This document shows, one piece after another, positions 53,471 through 58,880 of a DNA stretch of 58,880 bases. A program made the translations under genes and the position numbers. Every line of letters starts with the position of its first letter. Position 1 is the first letter of the stretch. The notes under the pieces are model-generated. The model had not been told where the DNA came from, ran no database searches, and saw only the letters and a program-made list of their open reading frames with translations. Origin of the DNA: Catenovulum maritimum (GTDB taxonomy: Bacteria > Pseudomonadota > Gammaproteobacteria > Enterobacterales > Alteromonadaceae); assembly GCF_001050375.1 (NCBI RefSeq), contig NZ_KQ130502.1, positions 1-58,880 of the forward strand. Direction: 5' to 3'.

Positions 53471-54481
53471 TTAGGACGATTCAATCATTTTTTTAACGGA
53501 CTGTCTTTCTACTAACGTAGACATAAATTGATGGGATTGATTAATCGATGAAGCTTCTGTTTTAGTTAACTGAATCGATAATTTGGCGGCATATTGACCC
53601 ATATCGTAAATTGGATATCTCATAGTGGTTAAAAATGGACGGCTGGTCGAAGCTATCAAGATATCATCAAACCCCATCACAGATATTTGCTCTGGTACTT
53701 TGAAGCCTAAGTTTTGAAACTCGTTCATCGCACCCACGGCCATAGTGTCGTTGTATGCTATAACGGCCGTAAAATCGGCTCCTTCTTCAGCGAGCGCTCT
53801 GGCACTATCTATCCCACCTTGTAACGACGGCACGGCATATTTAATATTGTCATTGATAATTTCAATTCCCTTAGCCGAAAAATATTGCTTTATGCCAAAC
53901 AATCGGTCGAATGGGTCGCTGATGTTTCTATCACTATTTATGATTGCAATTTTTCTGTGACCATTTTTGTAGAGGAATTCTGCAGCTGCTCGTCCTGCTG
54001 AACAATTATCCAGCCAAACACATCTGTTCGCAATTTCCGATATAAAACGATTAATTAAGACAAGGCCTTGATTCTCTTCTGCTAATTTAATGATTTCGTC
54101 ATCGGATAAGTCTTTGTTGTGTAAAACTATGTTATCACAGCCAAAGTCTCGTAAAGATTCCACCGCGTCAAACACTGTATTGGTTTTGTTCGAGTTACTC
54201 ATCATAACTCTATGCTTGGCATCAATAGCAGCATCAGAGATCCCAGATGCTAAATTACCATAGAAAGGGCTAGAAAAATTTGGGGTTACTATACCTAAAA
54301 AGTCAGCTTTTTGACCTGCTAATGCTCTGGCATTAATATTGGGTCGATAACCAAGATCATCAATTAGCTTTTGTACTTTTTTACGACACTTATCACCCAC
54401 CTTGCCTCGGCCATTAATAACCCTCGAAACCGTGGTAGCTGAAACACCTGCAATTTTAGCTATTTCTTTAATGGTAATCAT
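53471..54481 (-). CDS. LacI-family transcriptional regulator
   Basis: The 336 residues have the LacI helix-turn-helix (ITIKEIAKIAGVSATTVSRVINGRGKVG, about 2-30), the hinge helix NINARALAGQK and a type I periplasmic-binding-like effector domain (about 60-325). It likely represses or activates the flanking sugar carrier and the divergent sulfatase gene in response to a sugar. No palindromic operator of the classical LacI kind stood out in the 488-bp divergent gap. Confidence 0.92.
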   Translation of the reverse strand: MITIKEIAKIAGVSATTVSRVINGRGKVGDKCRKKVQKLIDDLGYRPNINARALAGQKADFLGIVTPNFSSPFYGNLASGISDAAIDAKHRVMMSNSNKTNTVFDAVESLRDFGCDNIVLHNKDLSDDEIIKLAEENQGLVLINRFISEIANRCVWLDNCSAGRAAAEFLYKNGHRKIAIINSDRNISDPFDRLFGIKQYFSAKGIEIINDNIKYAVPSLQGGIDSARALAEEGADFTAVIAYNDTMAVGAMNEFQNLGFKVPEQISVMGFDDILIASTSRPFLTTMRYPIYDMGQYAAKLSIQLTKTEASSINQSHQFMSTLVERQSVKKMIESS

Positions 54482-54969
54482 AACTACCTACTTGTATCTC
54501 ATTTTATTGAGAAATATCCCAACACTAACATTTGACATAAATAATGCCACACACGAAAGAAAAAAGGAAACCGATAAACCTCCTTAATGCACATGGTTTT
54601 AACTAACAAATTTATTAATAAAAAATACAGTCAACAAAATAAAATGAACACAAGAATTTATTATTTATATATCAAATTAAGTCTTAGATATCAAAGTTAA
54701 GGAGTTATATATCCATTTGCTGGATAACCAATGTAAACTGTGTACAATTAACAAAGCAAACCGAGACTCCACTTGATATACTGTTTCAAAATTAACCTAC
54801 AAATCAAATTGATTTTAAACAACCTAGAGTTTTTTATTTGTGGCACTGATTGTTAATAATTAATAATCAAGCCTTTTATTGGCTGACTCAAAGCATTCAT
54901 GTGCGTAGATAAAAAAGGATCGTTTTCTCTCTATTAACTATAAATTACGAGCATAAATAAGAGTTCTTT
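54482..54969. other. Divergent control region between LacI and sulfatase genes
   Basis: This AT-rich 488-bp gap has no gene. AAGGA (54562-region) and TCCTT flank a GGTTT-rich stretch, but no strong palindrome or promoter pair was found by eye. Confidence 0.35.
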
Positions 54970-56538
54970 ATGATAAGTTTTAAAACAATTACAAAAGCAA
55001 GCCTACTAATCACTTCATTGACCTTAATTGCGTCCTGTAGTCAGGAACCTAAAAACGTTTCAAGTGATAAAACTGATATAGATAAACCTAATTTAGTTAT
55101 CTTTTATGTCGACGATTTAGGCTGGGGTGACCTTAGTAGCTACGGCGCAACTAAGGTTCAAACGCCTAATGTAGATGCTTTAGCAAATAATGGCATTCGA
55201 TTTACAGATGGGCATTCATCTGCAGCCACTTGTACACCATCTCGATACTCTTTATTAACCGGTGAGCATGCATTCAGAAAAGGTGTCAAGATTTTAAAAG
55301 GTGATGCTGCTATGGTTATCTCACCAGAGCAAAATACATTACCGAAAATGCTCAAAGAAAATGGCTACAAAACCGCTGTTGTTGGCAAGTGGCATTTAGG
55401 TTTAGGTGATGGTGTCACTCCTATAGATTGGAACGAGGCAGTTAAACCTGGACCACTCGAAATAGGTTTCGATTATAGTTTTCTTCTACCTGCTACAGGC
55501 GACAGAGTTCCAACCGTATACTTAGAAAACCATCATGTGTTAAATTTAACCAAGGATGATCCGCTTTATGTTAATTATGACCATAAAATAGGACAAAGAC
55601 CTACGGGTTATGAAAACCCGGAGTTATTAAGACAAGGGGCTGATGATCAACATGGTAAAACCATTATCAATGGCATTAGCCGAATTGGTTGGATGCAAGG
55701 TGGTAAGTCGGCTGAATGGGTAGATGAAGATTTTCCACAAGTAACAACAGATAAGGCTAATGACTTTATCAGCCAAAATAAGAATGATCCATTTTTCTTA
55801 TTCTTTTCGTTTCATGATATTCACGTACCTAGACTACCAAACAAACAATTTGAAGGTGCAACCGATATGGGCGTTAGGGGTGATGCGATTGTTCAAATGG
55901 ATTGGATAACAGGTGCAGTTGTTGATCATCTTAAAAAGCTTAATTTATTAGATAGCACCATAATCATTTTCACCAGTGATAACGGCGCAGTATTAACCGA
56001 TGGTTATGATGATAAAGCGCTAACATTAATTGACGACCATAAACCAAATGGAGCTTTTAACGGCGGTAAATACAGTGCATTTGAAGGCGGCTCAAGAGTA
56101 CCATTTATTGTTCACTACCCTAAAGCGGTAAAATCAGGTGTCAGCAACACATTGTTTAGCCAAATTGATGTTTATGCTTCTATGGCGAGTCTATTAAAGC
56201 ATCCGCTAGAGACTAATGAAGCAATTGATAGTATTGATCATCTAACTGCTATGTTTGATGCCAGTAAACCAGCTCGTGATACTTTAATAGAAGAAACGCC
56301 GTTTACATTATCGCTCAGAGATGGCGACTGGAAGTACATTCGTCCTGCCAAGAAAGTTCCAGGCTGGGTTAAATCTAACAAGAATATTGATAGTGGCATT
56401 TCTGTTAAGCCTCAATTATTTAACCTAAAAGATGATCCATCTGAGTTAGTAGACTTAGCTATGAAACATCCAGAGATAGTTTCAAAACTAGAAAGTAAAA
56501 TACAACAAATTGAAAACCAAAATAAGAGAAGTCAATAA
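54970..56538 (+). CDS. Lipoprotein sulfatase (S1 formylglycine-dependent)
   Basis: The 522-residue enzyme has a lipoprotein signal (lipobox LIASC, Cys23) and the S1 sulfatase fold. NLVIFYVDDLGWGDLSSYG holds the metal-binding aspartates (Asp48, Asp49). SAATCTPSRYSLLTGEHAF holds the formylglycine motif C-T-P-S-R at Cys88. VVGKWHLGLGD and FTSDNGAVLTDG hold further catalytic Lys/His and Asp/Asn. It should remove sulfate esters from a marine glycan at the cell envelope after activation by an anaerobic or FGE-type maturase not seen here. The divergent LacI gene suggests sugar control. The sulfatase subfamily and substrate cannot be set by eye. Confidence 0.9.
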   Translation: MISFKTITKASLLITSLTLIASCSQEPKNVSSDKTDIDKPNLVIFYVDDLGWGDLSSYGATKVQTPNVDALANNGIRFTDGHSSAATCTPSRYSLLTGEHAFRKGVKILKGDAAMVISPEQNTLPKMLKENGYKTAVVGKWHLGLGDGVTPIDWNEAVKPGPLEIGFDYSFLLPATGDRVPTVYLENHHVLNLTKDDPLYVNYDHKIGQRPTGYENPELLRQGADDQHGKTIINGISRIGWMQGGKSAEWVDEDFPQVTTDKANDFISQNKNDPFFLFFSFHDIHVPRLPNKQFEGATDMGVRGDAIVQMDWITGAVVDHLKKLNLLDSTIIIFTSDNGAVLTDGYDDKALTLIDDHKPNGAFNGGKYSAFEGGSRVPFIVHYPKAVKSGVSNTLFSQIDVYASMASLLKHPLETNEAIDSIDHLTAMFDASKPARDTLIEETPFTLSLRDGDWKYIRPAKKVPGWVKSNKNIDSGISVKPQLFNLKDDPSELVDLAMKHPEIVSKLESKIQQIENQNKRSQ

Positions 56539-56750
56539 TCTATACCTTATTGACTATTGACCAACTCTAGAATTTAGACCTTGATGTATTCCCTTTGTGT
56601 CCATGTCATGATGGCGCAAAGGGTAGTTTTGTCCCTACAACAAAATATGATGTATAGCTAATTCAAGATAATCGTCTAACCCTTCTAATTATCCCTACCC
56701 TAACGTTAATTTAACTTATACGCTTCAAGATTTTCGTTGTTCCTAACGAA

Positions 56751-56772
56751 CAGGCGGCAAGCTTCGCGCCTG
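56751..56772. repeat. Hairpin with AAGCTTCG loop, copy 2
   Basis: CAGGCG (56751-56756) pairs with CGCCTG (56767-56772); the loop holds AAGCTTCG as in 32527-32553. The rest of the 435-bp gap between the sulfatase and exchanger genes holds only the terminator at 56908. Confidence 0.4.
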
Positions 56773-56907
56773 CAAAGCATAAAGTCTAGTTAAAAATCTG
56801 ATATTTATTGGTATTAACAATGCCTGTCACACATGATTCGCCGACATTGAATTGCAGCAAGAAATTAAATAACAAATACAACTAATTGCTGTGGTTAGAT
56901 TATTGGG

Positions 56908-56942
56908 AAGGAGCATAGCTATTTGGCTATGCTCCTTTTTTT
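56908..56942. terminator. Strong terminator between convergent genes
   Basis: AAGGAGCATAGC (56908-56919) and GCTATGCTCCTT (56926-56937) form a perfect 12-bp stem with a 6-nt loop and a seven-T run. It lies 31 bp beyond the exchanger stop and may serve both strands. Confidence 0.75.
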
Positions 56943-56973
56943 AAAAGTTATAACACGGGTAAAATTGAGTCTG

Positions 56974-57945
56974 CTAAGTAAAAAGTAGAAATGTATAAAG
57001 ACCATAACAGCTAACTAAAACAGCGCCTTCTACTCTTCCTATTCTACGAACACCTTTAATACCTATTGCCATAAAAAGTAGTACTACTGTTAGGAATAGC
57101 ATGCTAAGCCAATCGCGCCAAAATATAGTTTGATTCAAGTTCACCATTGGGTTCACAACCCCAGATAAACCAACTACCGCAAGCAAATTAAACATATTTG
57201 AGCCAATCACATTCCCAATAGCGACATCATGCTCACCCTTTAAAGCCGCTGTTACAGAAGTGACCAGTTCTGGTAAAGAAGTACCAATCGCTACAATAGT
57301 TAAACCTATCACAAGCTTACTAACACCAAATTCTTCAGCCATGTTTGTACCCCCCCAGACAAGCAGCTGAGAGCTGGCTATCAACGTGATTAATCCCGTT
57401 AAAGTCCAAAATACCGCAATTTTGGGGCTGGAGGATGCTGTCGATAATTCTTGTTTAAACTCAGAATTCAAAGGGTCTTCAGTCTGTTGATTGGCCATTT
57501 TTATGGTCCACGCTAATAAACCGAAAAATCCTGCTAATAATATAAATGCATCTAAGCGATCCAATCTCATATCCCAGATTAAAATCCCCAAAAGGATGGA
57601 TATTACTAACAAGACAGGTAACTCACGACGGATAATACTAGAAGCAACCGTAATTGGAGCTATGAGAGCTGTAATTCCTAGTATGAGAGAGATATTTACA
57701 ATATTAGAACCCAGTGCATTGCCTATGGCCATTTCATCATCACCGTTAAATGCAGCAATACAAGATACGAATAATTCAGGTGTTGAAGTACCAAAACCAA
57801 CAATGACCATACCTATTAATAATGGAGGCAAGTTGAAGCATTTTGCAACTGAGGATGCGCCAACAACAAAACGGTCTGCACTCCAAACCAATAGAACTAG
57901 CCCTAAAACAATTGACGTGCTTGCGTACAACATCTGAACCTTCAA
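56974..57945 (-). CDS. Na+/Ca2+ exchanger family protein (CaCA, YrbG-like)
   Basis: The 323 residues form about ten membrane helices with the two inverted CaCA alpha-repeats: FGTSTPELFVSCIAAFNGDDEMAIGNALGSNIVNISLILG and GTSLPELVTSVTAALKGEHDVAIGNVIGSNMFNLLAVVG. The paired Glu in TPELF/LPELV coordinate Ca2+. It probably exports calcium, or sodium for calcium. It is a single gene with no operon partner. Confidence 0.92.
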   Translation of the reverse strand: MKVQMLYASTSIVLGLVLLVWSADRFVVGASSVAKCFNLPPLLIGMVIVGFGTSTPELFVSCIAAFNGDDEMAIGNALGSNIVNISLILGITALIAPITVASSIIRRELPVLLVISILLGILIWDMRLDRLDAFILLAGFFGLLAWTIKMANQQTEDPLNSEFKQELSTASSSPKIAVFWTLTGLITLIASSQLLVWGGTNMAEEFGVSKLVIGLTIVAIGTSLPELVTSVTAALKGEHDVAIGNVIGSNMFNLLAVVGLSGVVNPMVNLNQTIFWRDWLSMLFLTVVLLFMAIGIKGVRRIGRVEGAVLVSCYGLYTFLLFT

Positions 57946-58323
57946 GTTTAACTAGAGTATTATTTGATAATACCTGTAGTGATTTGGTTATTGAATAGAT
58001 GCCCCTTAATTTTCAACCATTTTAGATTGAGTAAAATTAAACAGCAAAGTTGAGCCCACAATATATTTCTAGACAGACCAACGCCATCACCACTCTAAAG
58101 CGATATATATTTAAAGCTATCTAGTCCAAGGGCGAAACTCAAATCCGAGCGTAGCAGGCAACATATTCAATGACCTAAATAACTTAAATAACCTAACTTT
58201 AGAATCATTATTCGCTGAGGATTAATTTCTTGAAATTCGTATAGAAATTTTAAGCTAAATAAGAGATGAAATTGATAAATATTACTGAGGTAATTTAAAG
58301 AATATTAGTAGGACGCTAATAAG

Positions 58324-58370
58324 TGGCGGAGTGGACGGGACTCGAACCCGCGACCCCCGGCGTGACAGGC
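58324..58370 (-). other. 3' fragment of tRNA-Asp, probable attachment-site scar
   Basis: On the minus strand the 47 nt run from GCCTGTCACGCCGG (anticodon loop, anticodon GTC) through GGTTCGAGTCC (T-loop) to CCACTCCGCCA, exactly the 3' part of tRNA-Asp. The 5' half (acceptor, D-arm and left anticodon stem) is missing; upstream reads unrelated sequence. It cannot be a working tRNA. Duplicated tRNA 3' ends are the usual product of integrase-mediated insertion of an island. No integrase gene lies in the window. Confidence 0.8.
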
Positions 58371-58446
58371 TGTTCCTGCAAGATGTTACTATTAGTTTTT
58401 AATCGTTACTAAATGTATCTAACTGTTTTATATTGATTTTTAAAAG

Positions 58447-58475
58447 GTAGTGTTTAGAAATCTGTGTCATTTCAA
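58447..58475 (+). mobile_element. Probable left end of an IS256-family element
   Basis: GGTAGTGTTTAGAAATCTGT begins here, a sequence like the terminal repeats of IS256-family elements, 31 bp before the transposase gene. The right end lies outside the window, so the repeat pair cannot be verified. Confidence 0.5.
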
Positions 58476-58505
58476 TCTATTATTTAGATAAAACAGGAGT
58501 GACAT

Positions 58506-58880
58506 ATGACTCAAGAATTTGACTTCAATGAAGCGTTAAAACAACTTCAATCTGGGAAAGCGCTAGTTGGTAAAGATGGTGTTCTTACTCCATTAATCAA
58601 ACAACTGACCGAAGCCGCTTTGAAAGCGGAACTAGAGCAGCATCTTGAAGATGATATCCAGCCCAATCGTAAAAATGGCTCTACATCCAAAACGATTAAA
58701 ACCTCAACCGGTGAATTTGAATTAGAAACGCCCAGAGACAGAGCGGGTAGCTTCGAGCCTCAACTAATTAAGAAAAATCAAACTAAATTATCTGAAGAAA
58801 TTGACCATAAAATTCTATCCATGTTTTCAATGGGATTAAGTTATCGAGATATCCGAAAGCATGTCGCTGATTTATATGAA
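58506..58880 (+). CDS. IS256-family transposase (N-terminal part; runs off window)
   Basis: 125 codons are visible. VLTPLIKQLTEAALKAELEQHLEDD, KNGSTSKTIKTSTGEFELETPRDR and MFSMGLSYRDIRKHVADLYE are the N-terminal signature of the Transposase_mut/IS256 family. AGGAG precedes the ATG. The DDE catalytic part lies beyond the right edge. The frame is open, so the element may be active. Confidence 0.9.
   Translation, partial: MTQEFDFNEALKQLQSGKALVGKDGVLTPLIKQLTEAALKAELEQHLEDDIQPNRKNGSTSKTIKTSTGEFELETPRDRAGSFEPQLIKKNQTKLSEEIDHKILSMFSMGLSYRDIRKHVADLYE

Noticed and set aside
58324-58370. Working tRNA-Asp gene
   Set aside because: The 5' half, including the acceptor strand and D-arm, is missing and replaced by unrelated sequence.

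Overview
The window looks like chromosome from a marine, polysaccharide-degrading gammaproteobacterium, most likely an Alteromonadales member of the Catenovulum/Paraglaciecola type. This rests on the low GC content, a very large TonB-dependent receptor next to flavin-dependent halogenase-family genes, GPH sugar symporters, GH43 xylosidases, a CBM-bearing lipoprotein, CBM2/YceI/cytochrome proteins and a sulfatase. Genus assignment is inference.

Layout. (1) 1-17.2 kb is a xylan-utilisation locus: a CBM-carrying lipoprotein (cut by the window edge), an orphan binding protein, a GPH symporter, two intracellular GH43 enzymes, a ThuA-like protein, and a long minus-strand unit of TonB receptor, three halogenase-family proteins (the middle one degenerate), a Nudix-type regulator and a sugar-binding protein. 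Four promoters here share a 17-bp imperfect palindrome (GTC-N5-GAC) that overlaps the -35 box or the spacer, which suggests one regulon. (2) 17.3-22 kb holds an overlapping binding-protein/sensor-kinase pair and a CstA-type transporter. (3) 22.2-25.8 kb holds a CadC-like membrane regulator divergent from a DUF5916 outer-membrane protein, with a perfect palindrome between them. (4) 26-33.5 kb is a uronate block (UxaA-type dehydratase, TRAP transporter) plus a cytochrome c-PQQ sugar dehydrogenase fusion and an EF-hand protein. A decayed copy of the EF-hand gene lies on the other side of the TRAP genes. (5) 33.5-38.5 kb is a mixed stretch: an O-methyltransferase broken by one stop codon, a GNAT, a chemoreceptor, an NTF2-like protein and a lipoprotein. 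(6) 39-45.4 kb is a three-gene operon: CBM2-PKD-CBM2-PKD-YceI, then CBM2-YceI-Fn3-cytochrome c-DUF1587/1595/1592/1588/1585, then a Tat-type DUF1552 protein. It is a candidate surface redox machine for crystalline polysaccharide. (7) 45.4-48.7 kb is a scar-like accessory patch: an orphan RHS tip, a small membrane-anchored protein, a PrlF/YhaV toxin-antitoxin pair with a perfect operator palindrome, and a beta-lactamase-family hydrolase. (8) 49-51.8 kb holds a glutathionyl-hydroquinone reductase and a DoxX protein divergent from a LysR regulator. (9) 51.8-56.5 kb holds a sugar MFS transporter, a LacI regulator and a lipoprotein sulfatase. (10) 57-58.9 kb holds a Na+/Ca2+ exchanger, a 47-nt 3' fragment of tRNA-Asp (probable attachment-site scar) and the start of an IS256-family transposase.

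Working model (inference): the TonB receptor imports xylo-oligosaccharides, periplasmic and cytoplasmic enzymes finish them, the GPH symporter carries them over the inner membrane, and the GH43 enzymes release pentoses. Glucuronosyl side groups could feed the TRAP/UxaA uronate branch. The CBM2/YceI/cytochrome operon and the cytochrome-sugar dehydrogenase could supply electrons for oxidative polysaccharide attack, although no LPMO gene lies in this window.
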